A program made the position numbers and the translations under genes. The notes under the pieces were generated by a model that saw only the letters and a list, made by a program, of their open reading frames with translations, was not told the origin of the DNA and ran no database searches. This document shows positions 1 through 5,442 of a stretch of DNA of 5,442 nucleotides, piece after piece. Numbering within the stretch: the stretch's first letter is position 1; the number at the start of each line of letters is the position of its first letter. The stretch comes from Candidatus Aenigmatarchaeota archaeon (GTDB lineage: Archaea; Aenigmatarchaeota; Aenigmatarchaeia; Aenigmatarchaeales; Aenigmatarchaeaceae). The stretch spans positions 1 to 5,442 of the forward strand of contig JAFCFQ010000026.1 of assembly GCA_017608545.1 (NCBI GenBank), given 5' to 3'.

Positions 1-114
1 AAAAACAGGTGTTTTTGTTCGAAATTTGATGGAAAATGATAGTTTTTGATAGGTTTTTTATGTTAAGATTTGTAAATTAGGTGTATGAAGAAGAAATACA
101 TTAAATATTTCAAT
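1..114. other. Short intergenic edge region, no supported gene
   Basis: No complete coding frame is supported here. On the plus strand a frame open from the left edge ends at TGA 47-49 (last residues VRNLMENDSF), with a run of six T at 54-59 just after it. That would fit the 3' end and terminator of a convergent gene, but all three plus frames stop within the first 50 bases, so the visible coding part is too short to judge. A 7-bp perfect inverted repeat (AAAAACA/TGTTTTT, 1-16) lies at the edge. Confidence 0.4.
82..100 (-). terminator. Possible terminator region after the phosphoglycerate mutase
   Basis: Fifteen bases past the mutase TAA, the minus strand has a pyrimidine tract, TTTCTTCTTC (96-87), flanked by the short inverted arms TGTAT (82-86) and ATACA (96-100). 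Archaeal transcription often ends in U-rich tracts without strong hairpins, so this is a candidate stop. The stem is only five AT-rich pairs and may be chance. Confidence 0.22.
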
Positions 115-1326
115 TTACACATAACTTAAAACCTTTTCCATAAAATCTTCAATGTTAATTACAGGGCCCTGTTTACAGCTTTCCTCATCTAATTTTTCAA
201 CTTCATTAGATTCGATATCTTTTGTATAAAATAAGAAAGGTATAAAACCTGGAATATGTTCTCCTGTTTTGGAAGAAGTGGGATGATCCGAACAAACAAC
301 TAAAAGTGTTTTATCAAAATTTGCATACTCCAAAATTCTTCTAAAAACTTCTCTATCGATTTTTTCTATAAACAAAGCTCCTAATTTAGGATTCTTATCA
401 TGAGAAGTAATATCAGTACCAAGTATATGCAAAATAACAAAATCATATTTGTTTAACAAATCCAAAGCCTTTAAAGTTTTTGCTCTAAGATCTGTTTTAA
501 GATCAGCAGTTGCACCTGGAACTTCTTCAACATGCATCTCCATTGCTCTTGCAATTCCTTTTATAACAGGGGAAGCGGCAACACAAGCTCCATTGAATCC
601 ATATTTATCTTTAAAACTTTTAACATATTGATAACAGCTTGCACCCCTTAATAAAATATAATTCGCAGGAATTTTTCTATACTTGTTTGAGGGATGATTT
701 TTTAAAATTTTGTAAACTTCTTTTGAGAATTTGTTCAGAGCAGCAGCAGTCTTAAAAGCTTTGTCATCATCTTTTAAAGGTCTTATATCTAATACTTCTT
801 TTCCTTCTATTCCTGGGTCAGAATCACTAACATCAGGAGAAACATTTATACTATTCAAAACAACAACACCTCTATGAGCCAAAGATTTGTAAAAATCAAT
901 CCTTACACCATCTAAAAAAAATTCTTTAATTGCTTTCGACATTTCAAACAGTCCACTAGAATCTCTTCCGGCCCTTCTATCAACAACAATCAATCTTGGT
1001 TCGAAATTTCCTGTTTTGAATTTATCTTCCAAAACCTCTTTTACAGTTGCAAAATTAGCTCTAATATAAACACTTCCAGGAGTTATTTTCAAATTTATTC
1101 CCAATGCTTCCAAATAACCTCTTCCAGGATATTCTTCCTTTTGATACCCTAATAAAACAAAGTTTGATATCCCAGAATCAGGATGAGCACCTTCTCTATT
1201 TTCTATTAAACCTGCAAAACCATTTTTTGTTAATAAATCTAAATTTGGCTTTGCTGCCATCATTAAAGGAGTTTTTTCAATATCGTCTGCAATACCATCA
1301 AGAATAACAAACAAAATTTTTTTCAT
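115..1326 (-). CDS. apgM: Archaeal 2,3-bisphosphoglycerate-independent phosphoglycerate mutase
   Basis: This 403-aa enzyme interconverts 3- and 2-phosphoglycerate, linking RuBisCO's product to lower glycolysis. It belongs to the alkaline phosphatase superfamily. All seven residues matching the two-metal site of bacterial iPGM can be found: Asp10 (ILDG), Ser51 (nucleophile, in PDSGISN), Asp305 and His309 (GTDITSHD), Asp347 and His348 (SDH), and His357 (EHIPG). Other ApgM-type landmarks are YPGRGYLEALG (66-76), IRANFATV (88-95), DRRAGR (116-121) and LLRGAS (225-230). The frame is open upstream to an ATG at 1443, adding 39 residues. I chose 1326 because MKKILFVILDG is the family's usual start, a TATA box lies 24-25 bases upstream, and the extra region codes for the microprotein in another frame. 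The residue after Ser51 is Gly, where ApgM relatives I remember have Asp. The related putative homoserine kinase group is the main alternative assignment. Stop TAA; it is the last supported gene on this strand. Confidence 0.86.
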   Translation of the reverse strand: MKKILFVILDGIADDIEKTPLMMAAKPNLDLLTKNGFAGLIENREGAHPDSGISNFVLLGYQKEEYPGRGYLEALGINLKITPGSVYIRANFATVKEVLEDKFKTGNFEPRLIVVDRRAGRDSSGLFEMSKAIKEFFLDGVRIDFYKSLAHRGVVVLNSINVSPDVSDSDPGIEGKEVLDIRPLKDDDKAFKTAAALNKFSKEVYKILKNHPSNKYRKIPANYILLRGASCYQYVKSFKDKYGFNGACVAASPVIKGIARAMEMHVEEVPGATADLKTDLRAKTLKALDLLNKYDFVILHILGTDITSHDKNPKLGALFIEKIDREVFRRILEYANFDKTLLVVCSDHPTSSKTGEHIPGFIPFLFYTKDIESNEVEKLDEESCKQGPVINIEDFMEKVLSYV

Positions 1327-1346
1327 AATAATATTGAATTTTCCAA

Positions 1347-1363
1347 ATTTATATGTTCTTTTT
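1347..1363 (-). promoter_or_regulatory. Archaeal TATA box with BRE-like element for the phosphoglycerate mutase
   Basis: On the minus strand the sequence reads AAAAAGAAC followed by ATATAAAT. The second part (1354-1347) matches an archaeal TATA box and the purine-rich first part (1363-1355) fits a BRE. The TATA centre is 24-25 bases before the A of the mutase ATG at 1326, so transcription should begin at or within a base or two of that codon and give a leaderless mRNA. The element lies in the 55-nt gap after the microprotein stop. In an AT-rich genome a chance match is possible; the exact spacing is the main support. Confidence 0.6.
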
Positions 1364-1381
1364 CTAACCATCAAAACAAAG

Positions 1382-1525
1382 TCAAGGAACCGGAATAAAA
1401 TGCCATATTGGAATGCCACAAATATAACAGCCCCAAAATTCATATTTAGAAAAAAGAAGACAAATTATTAAAAGTGTAATAAGTATAATTAAAATTATCT
1501 TCTCCTTATTTTTCAACTTTTTCAT
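1382..1525 (-). CDS. 47-aa membrane microprotein with CxxC motif
   Basis: This is a short open frame that automated calling would easily miss. It starts MKKLKNKEK, runs through an uninterrupted hydrophobic stretch at 10-25 (Ile, Leu and Thr with Cys22), and ends KYEFWGCYICGIPIWHFIPVP before TGA, so the tail has an aromatic- and proline-rich character with CYIC at 33-36. The basic N-terminus followed by a single span is typical of a real membrane microprotein and unlikely for random sequence. Topology should be N-terminus inside and CxxC outside. It starts 19 nt after the TAA of the eight-cysteine protein. AAAGAGA just upstream is at best a weak ribosome-binding site, and no TATA box sits at leaderless distance, so it probably rides on the upstream operon. 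The function is unknown. The evidence is composition and position only, with no homology check. Confidence 0.68.
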   Translation of the reverse strand: MKKLKNKEKIILIILITLLIICLLFSKYEFWGCYICGIPIWHFIPVP

Positions 1526-1544
1526 AATATTCTCTTTAATATAT

Positions 1545-1922
1545 TTATTTTATCATTGTACAGAAATTTCGAATACATGAACATCTAGAAAAATCTTGTT
1601 TTTCCACTACCCAATCTGAATAAGTTTTACAATTTTTACTATAAGTTGATAATTGAGTTGTATTTACACAATCTTTTTCACTACCTTTGCAATATGTTAT
1701 AAAACATTCAGAATTCTTTTTACAAAACCCTTTTTCAATCGTCAATTCAGTTTTAGGTAATAAAATTTCCTCTTGATTCTCAATTTTTTTATTAATTTGA
1801 ACAAATCTTGAATAGTAAATAACTAAAATTAAGATAACTATTAAAACGAATGTCCCTAAATAAACCGTATATTTATTAATTCTCTTTTCTTTCTTTTTCT
1901 TAAGTTTTGCCAAAAAAATCAT
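1545..1922 (-). CDS. Single-pass membrane protein with eight-cysteine cluster
   Basis: This 125-aa protein has a very basic start (KLKKKKEKR at 6-14) and one hydrophobic segment at about 19-37, then a short linker and a cysteine-rich tail. By the positive-inside rule the tail is outside the cell. It holds eight cysteines (67, 73, 78, 85, 98, 114, 116, 121), ending in CSCIRNFC, and a sequon NTT at 87-89. The arrangement resembles what archaeal annotations call an eight-cysteine-cluster domain. That is a resemblance from memory, not a search result. Spacing differs from the other eight-cysteine protein at 3759-4175, so they are not obvious duplicates. The ATG overlaps the AMP phosphorylase TGA as ATGA, which supports this start. 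The TAA is followed 19 nt later by the microprotein gene. The function is unknown; disulfide-stabilised surface protein is an inference. Confidence 0.83.
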   Translation of the reverse strand: MIFLAKLKKKKEKRINKYTVYLGTFVLIVILILVIYYSRFVQINKKIENQEEILLPKTELTIEKGFCKKNSECFITYCKGSEKDCVNTTQLSTYSKNCKTYSDWVVEKQDFSRCSCIRNFCTMIK

Positions 1923-3463
1923 CTTTCTAACATAAAAATTTTTCTAGTTGGAATTTCAGCAAATATTTTTTCTAAAAGCATTTTTTCTTCAAATTTTTTA
2001 CCAACAGTTATTGGCTTTAACTCTTCAGCAAGTTTAGCAGCATCACTCAACCTTATGTAATTATTAGAATGTATTGTAAATAATAAATCACCCTTTTTAA
2101 CTTTATCTCCCATTTTTACATTCAAATGAATTCCTGCACTTTTATCTTTAGGAGCTCCAGCTTCTCTTGCAATAAGAACTATAGCAGAATTTTTTACCCA
2201 TAAAACTCTTCCTTCTGTATCTGATTTTACTTTAAAGATTTTGTCTCCAACTTCAATATTCTCTGGTTTTATTTCAGGATCTCCTCCTTGAGCTTCAATT
2301 ATTTCTCTCATCTTTTTTTCTGCTTTTCCGGATTTTAAAATTTGTAAAGCCGCACCATGATTCTTAGCTCCTACCTCATTAAATAAGATATCACAAAGCA
2401 TTGTTGCTTTTTTCACTAAATCTCTTGGGCCTTTTCCTTGTAATGTCAACAAAGCTTCTCTTGCTTCTAAAGTTGGACCAATACAATATCCCAAAGGCTG
2501 ATCACCAAATGTTATTCCACAAGCTACATGCATTCCTAATCTTTTCCCTAATTCAAGAAAATCTTCGGCTAACTCACGAGCTTTTTCCATACTAGTAACT
2601 TTTGTTTCTTTTCCAGTTGGTATGTCTATTACAACGTATTTTGCATTAACTGCTTTTTTCTTGGACATTATAGAAGGTAACAACATTGGATCTATTCCCA
2701 AAGGATATTCAATTTTTATAAATTCATCATCAGCAGGAGCCAAATCCAAAGCCCCTCCCCAAACCAAGCATGCATTAGTTTTTTTAACAACTTCTTCAAT
2801 CTCATCTAACGTTAAATCAACTGGAGCCAATACTTCCATTCTTTCAGCAGTTCCACAAGGAGAAGTTATTGCTTTAGAAGATGTTTTTGGAATTGTTAAA
2901 CCTGAAGCAGCAATTATTGGAACTAAAACTAAAGATGTTTTATCTCCTGGAATTCCACCAATTGAATGTTTGTCGCATATTACCTTTTTACCAAATTTAA
3001 ATCTTTTTCCAGTTTCGACCATTGCCCTTGAAAAACTTGCAGCTTCATCTATTGAAATTCCTCTTGTGTATAAAGCTGTTACCAATGCTGTTAATTCAAT
3101 GTCTGATAATTTTTTATCAACAACGTCTTTAATAATTTTTTTAATTTTATTATATTCCAACCTTGCACCAGCAATTTTTTGTTTTATATAAATCAGAGAT
3201 TCTGGTCCTTTTTCTTTAGAAACATCAATATGTTCTCCTCCACTTAAATTAAAAAAAGTAGTTACATCATCGTTAGTCATTATTTCTCCTTTCATTACAA
3301 ATCTTGTTGTTATGTCAACTATTGCTGTTAATTCTTTACCTTTACACTTAAGCCTAACTCTGTCTAATGCATGAAGCCCTAAAAAATCTGCATCTTCTTT
3401 ATTTAATATTACAACGTATTTTCCTCCAACTTCTAAATTCATTGTCCTTGCTACCAATTTCAT
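1919..3463 (-). CDS. deoA: AMP phosphorylase (archaeal thymidine phosphorylase-like)
   Basis: This 514-aa enzyme cleaves AMP (and probably CMP and UMP) with phosphate to give the free base and ribose 1,5-bisphosphate, the first step of archaeal nucleotide salvage through RuBisCO. Residues 1 to about 85 form the N-terminal domain that separates archaeal AMP phosphorylases from bacterial thymidine phosphorylases. The phosphate and nucleotide site is seen in KHSIGGIPGDKT (165-176) and in SSKAITSPCGTAERMEV (195-211). The family's proton-donor aspartate should be Asp258 in YPLGIDP, followed by SIMSKKKA (264-271) and VIDIPTG (278-284) with Lys288. Residues from about 400 to 490 form the C-terminal pyrimidine-phosphorylase-like domain. 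The length is close to the characterised enzyme of Thermococcus (503 aa by memory). The symbol is used loosely, because thymidine phosphorylase shares it. The start overlaps the upstream gene as ATGA and its TGA overlaps the downstream one the same way, so translation is probably coupled on both sides. The next pathway enzyme, ribose-1,5-bisphosphate isomerase, is not in this window. Confidence 0.96.
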   Translation of the reverse strand: MKLVARTMNLEVGGKYVVILNKEDADFLGLHALDRVRLKCKGKELTAIVDITTRFVMKGEIMTNDDVTTFFNLSGGEHIDVSKEKGPESLIYIKQKIAGARLEYNKIKKIIKDVVDKKLSDIELTALVTALYTRGISIDEAASFSRAMVETGKRFKFGKKVICDKHSIGGIPGDKTSLVLVPIIAASGLTIPKTSSKAITSPCGTAERMEVLAPVDLTLDEIEEVVKKTNACLVWGGALDLAPADDEFIKIEYPLGIDPMLLPSIMSKKKAVNAKYVVIDIPTGKETKVTSMEKARELAEDFLELGKRLGMHVACGITFGDQPLGYCIGPTLEAREALLTLQGKGPRDLVKKATMLCDILFNEVGAKNHGAALQILKSGKAEKKMREIIEAQGGDPEIKPENIEVGDKIFKVKSDTEGRVLWVKNSAIVLIAREAGAPKDKSAGIHLNVKMGDKVKKGDLLFTIHSNNYIRLSDAAKLAEELKPITVGKKFEEKMLLEKIFAEIPTRKIFMLER

Positions 3464-3762
3464 TTTCTTCTACCTATTCTGTGCATTTTAATTATTAAAC
3501 ACGATAAAAAATAAAGATAAAACAAAGCTATTAAATTTGCAATTGCTCCATGAAAAGATAATTGCTCCCGTTTTACAAACAGAGGATTAATTGTAGATTT
3601 TAAATAAAGTATGTTTGGCGATATTAAATAAATCTCCCACTCAGGTAATTTATCTCCTAGTAATAAAAGAGTAAAAGTTAAAACAAACTCAAAAATAAAA
3701 ACTAGAACTATTTTTTCCCAACTTGGTTTGAAAAAATTTTTCAAAAATTTTTTTAAATTCAT
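3460..3762 (-). CDS. Small two-span membrane protein, unknown function
   Basis: This 100-aa protein begins MNLKKFLKNFFKPSWEK. Two hydrophobic segments are visible, at about 18-36 and 73-92, separated by a loop of about 35 residues with several prolines. The C-terminus is basic (KMHRIGRRK). Basic ends on both sides suggest that both termini are cytosolic and the loop faces outward. An in-frame ATG seven codons upstream, at 3783, would give 107 aa. I prefer 3762 because its ATG shares four bases (ATGA) with the TGA of the upstream gene, the same arrangement as at the next two junctions. Its own TGA in turn overlaps the AMP phosphorylase ATG. The AT-only look of the first codons reflects Lys and Phe runs. 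I do not recognise a function. Lone two-span proteins of this size are common unannotated products in small archaeal genomes. Confidence 0.8.
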   Translation of the reverse strand: MNLKKFLKNFFKPSWEKIVLVFIFEFVLTFTLLLLGDKLPEWEIYLISPNILYLKSTINPLFVKREQLSFHGAIANLIALFYLYFLSCLIIKMHRIGRRK

Positions 3763-4175
3763 CCTAAATAACCTACAGGACAAGTTTGATTTCCAGTTAT
3801 TTGATTACATGCTGATTTCAAATTAGAACAGTCTAATCCTGTATTATGATACTGATTTTGCAATTTACAAAGATTTTCAATATACCATTCTATTTGAGGT
3901 AAACTTATATCAGCTTCTGTATTGCAATCATATTTTCCCCAATAAATACAATTTTCGATCATGACATCTTTTAAAGAAGCACATTTGTACCCCGGCCTTG
4001 CAACTTCACATTCTCCTTTTGGCAAGTAGGTTGGAATGCTAACAAGAATTATGAATATTATTAAAGCTATTATTGATACAATATCCCATTTTGTTAATTT
4101 TATTTTAAAAGGAAATTTTTTCTTTTTTACAATATGTTTTTCTTCTTCAGGCTTTTCTTTATGTTCTTCTTCCAT
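3759..4175 (-). CDS. Single-pass membrane protein with eight-cysteine outer domain, unknown function
   Basis: I do not recognise a family for this 138-aa protein. Residues 1-29 are strongly charged: an acidic, Glu-rich start, then KKKK at 17-20 and more lysines. One hydrophobic segment follows at about 31-51. The basic side before it suggests the N-terminus is cytosolic and the rest is outside. The outer part (52-138) contains exactly eight cysteines (56, 65, 76, 84, 103, 116, 123, 132), none in the membrane span, which suggests up to four disulfides. An N-glycosylation sequon, NQT, is at 129-131. No catalytic motif is visible. The ATG lies 7 nt after the RuBisCO stop with no clear Shine-Dalgarno sequence, so it is probably cotranscribed with RuBisCO. 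Its TGA overlaps the next gene's start as ATGA. The short 3' end (CPVGYLG) is intact and there is no sign of a frameshift. A role as a surface or redox-related protein is only a guess. Confidence 0.85.
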   Translation of the reverse strand: MEEEHKEKPEEEKHIVKKKKFPFKIKLTKWDIVSIIALIIFIILVSIPTYLPKGECEVARPGYKCASLKDVMIENCIYWGKYDCNTEADISLPQIEWYIENLCKLQNQYHNTGLDCSNLKSACNQITGNQTCPVGYLG

Positions 4176-4182
4176 TTAATCA

Positions 4183-5439
4183 CTATAACCATTGTTGTAG
4201 AGCAATCTTTAATTCTTTATGATTCTTTGAATATTCTTTAAGAGAGATGTTATTTAAAGTTGCATCAATTGCTTGCCTCATAGCTTTTGCTCCAGCTCTC
4301 GTCCCCATTTTATGACCGTGAACTCCACCACCTGCTTGAATTATTATATTATTTCCTAAATTCTCAATTAGATAAGGAACTAGACCAGGATGTAAACCAC
4401 CAGAACAAACTGCAAATATGGGTTTTATACTTAACCAATTTTCTGCTAAAAAATGTTTATGTTCTTTTATAACTCCTTTTTCAATTTCTTCTTCAATAGT
4501 AAGAATCTCATCTTTAACTCCTTCCATTTTTCCAATTATTGTTCCTATATGTAATTGATCCACACCTATTAACCTTACAATATCTCCAACTACAACCATT
4601 GATATACCATGTTTTTTGTTTCTTGTAAATGCAGCATGTCCTGCCCTATGAGCATGCAAAACCAGTTTTAAATCTTCATTTGCTTCTCTCAATGTTTGCA
4701 AAGCAGACCAACCAACAGTAATAATATCAACCATTACATATCTTCCTCCTGCTTCTTTAACAAAATTTGCTCTTTGAAGCATTGTATCTAATTCGCTTGT
4801 TACATTTGGCATATAAATCTTTTTTTCTCCTGTTTCTCTTTCTGCTTTATCCCTCATTTTTAGTGTTTCTACAACTCTTTTAGCAAAATTATTAAATTTT
4901 TGATTAGATAAATTCTCATCATCTTTAACAATATCTATTCCTCCAACCCAAGCTTCGTATGCAACTTTAGCATGTTCTTTTTCATTTAATCCTAATTTCG
5001 GTTTTATAATTGTTCCACATAAAGGTCTTTTTGGAATTTTTAATAATTTCCTTATACCTTTAATTCCATAAAGAGGCCCTTTGAAAGATTTTATAAGTTT
5101 TTCAGGCCAATCAACATCCTCCAATCTTAAATTTTTAATAGCCTTCATACCAAAAATGTTTCCTGCTATGCTGCTAAGAATTTGTGGCATGTTTCCTGGT
5201 TCAAATAATTCTAAAGGATAAGCGATTTTCACATAATTTCCTTTTATTTCAAAAACTTTTGCACCCAATTTTTTAATTCTTGACTTCATTGTTTTTACTT
5301 CTGTCCAAGTCCCTATACTTGACTCAGCTGCTATATGTTCTGCTGCTTTTTTAATAGAAATTCCTTTTGCAGGTTCAACTCTAAATAAACAAATTAAATC
5401 GTTTCTATTTGGTTTATATTTCAAATCAATATAACTCAT
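4183..5439 (-). CDS. rbcL: RuBisCO large subunit, form III type (archaeal)
   Basis: This 418-aa protein is ribulose 1,5-bisphosphate carboxylase, which turns RuBP, CO2 and water into two 3-phosphoglycerates in the cytosol. The N-terminal domain carries ESSIGTWTEV at 39-48 (Glu39, Thr44 and Trp45 match spinach Glu60, Thr65, Trp66) and Asn94. The barrel has the substrate lysines in KPKLGL (Lys146, Lys148). It also has GGIDIVKDDEN at 166-176, with the lysine to be carbamylated (Lys172) and the Mg ligands Asp174 and Glu175. Further on are HRAGH at 264-268, His297, the loop-6 lysine Lys304 in GKMEG, SGG at 346-348 and GGG at 370-372. No catalytic residue is missing. Length, the lack of a small subunit and the neighbouring AMP phosphorylase point to form III acting in AMP salvage, not a Calvin cycle; I cannot fix the subtype (IIIa, IIIb, IIIc or III-like). 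The ATG lies 3 nt from the window edge, so its promoter is not visible. MSYIDLKYKP looks like a natural start. TAG stop. Confidence 0.97.
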   Translation of the reverse strand: MSYIDLKYKPNRNDLICLFRVEPAKGISIKKAAEHIAAESSIGTWTEVKTMKSRIKKLGAKVFEIKGNYVKIAYPLELFEPGNMPQILSSIAGNIFGMKAIKNLRLEDVDWPEKLIKSFKGPLYGIKGIRKLLKIPKRPLCGTIIKPKLGLNEKEHAKVAYEAWVGGIDIVKDDENLSNQKFNNFAKRVVETLKMRDKAERETGEKKIYMPNVTSELDTMLQRANFVKEAGGRYVMVDIITVGWSALQTLREANEDLKLVLHAHRAGHAAFTRNKKHGISMVVVGDIVRLIGVDQLHIGTIIGKMEGVKDEILTIEEEIEKGVIKEHKHFLAENWLSIKPIFAVCSGGLHPGLVPYLIENLGNNIIIQAGGGVHGHKMGTRAGAKAMRQAIDATLNNISLKEYSKNHKELKIALQQWL

Positions 5440-5442
5440 TTT

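Noticed and set aside
1..16. Perfect inverted repeat AAAAACA-GG-TGTTTTT
   Set aside because: The arms are only 7 bp and AT-rich, and sit at the window edge; such repeats arise often by chance and there is no second copy in the window that I noticed.
449..631. Short plus-strand open frames inside the mutase, AMP phosphorylase and RuBisCO genes (also at 1104, 2401 and 4287)
   Set aside because: They are antisense to well-conserved enzyme sequence and show no start signals or recognisable protein features.
1327..1443. In-frame 39-residue N-terminal extension of the phosphoglycerate mutase from ATG 1443 (or 1371)
   Set aside because: It precedes the family's normal MKKILFVILDG start, runs through the likely TATA box, and overlaps the microprotein in a different frame.
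1537..1550. TATA-like AAATAAATATATTA upstream of the microprotein
   Set aside because: Its centre is only about 18 bases before the ATG, which would place the transcription start inside the gene; the region is simply AT-rich.
2622..3191. 189-codon open frame on the plus strand
   Set aside because: It lies wholly inside AMP phosphorylase, whose conserved motifs fix the minus strand as coding; a shadow frame.
3731..3757. Repeated A-run/T-run blocks resembling a repeat or hairpin
   Set aside because: They encode the Lys/Phe-rich start of the two-span membrane protein and are explained by codon composition.
3763..3783. Earlier ATG for the two-span membrane protein, adding MSCRLFR
   Set aside because: The ATG at 3762 gives an ATGA overlap identical to the neighbouring junctions; the added residues would overlap the upstream gene by 25 bases.

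Overview
The window is AT-rich and densely packed, and every gene I can support lies on the minus strand. It most likely comes from an uncultivated archaeon of the DPANN type (Woesearchaeota/Pacearchaeota-like); the exact lineage is inference. The evidence for an archaeon is the combination of an AMP phosphorylase with the archaeal N-terminal domain, a form III-type RuBisCO large subunit with no small subunit, an archaeal-type (ApgM) phosphoglycerate mutase, a TATA/BRE-like promoter set for leaderless transcription, and ATGA stop/start overlaps.

In transcription order (right to left): RuBisCO large subunit (5439-4183); an acidic/basic-tailed single-pass membrane protein with eight cysteines outside the membrane (4175-3759); a 100-aa protein with two membrane segments (3762-3460); AMP phosphorylase (3463-1919); a second single-pass protein with eight cysteines (1922-1545); a 47-aa membrane microprotein with a CxxC (1525-1382); and the phosphoglycerate mutase (1326-115). 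The four genes from 4175 to 1545 are joined by three consecutive ATGA overlaps. RuBisCO sits 7 nt upstream of them and the microprotein 19 nt downstream, so these six probably form one operon whose promoter lies beyond the right edge. The mutase has its own likely TATA box at 1347-1354.

The three enzymes fit one pathway, AMP salvage into central carbon metabolism. AMP phosphorylase makes ribose 1,5-bisphosphate. An isomerase not present here converts it to ribulose 1,5-bisphosphate. RuBisCO carboxylates that to 3-phosphoglycerate, and the mutase passes it to 2-phosphoglycerate and lower glycolysis. This pathway is established in archaea. The less expected part is the set of four small, unrecognised membrane proteins interleaved with, and apparently translationally coupled to, these cytosolic enzymes.

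The leftmost 114 bases hold no gene I can support. There may be the 3' end of a convergent plus-strand gene and weak terminator-like tracts there.
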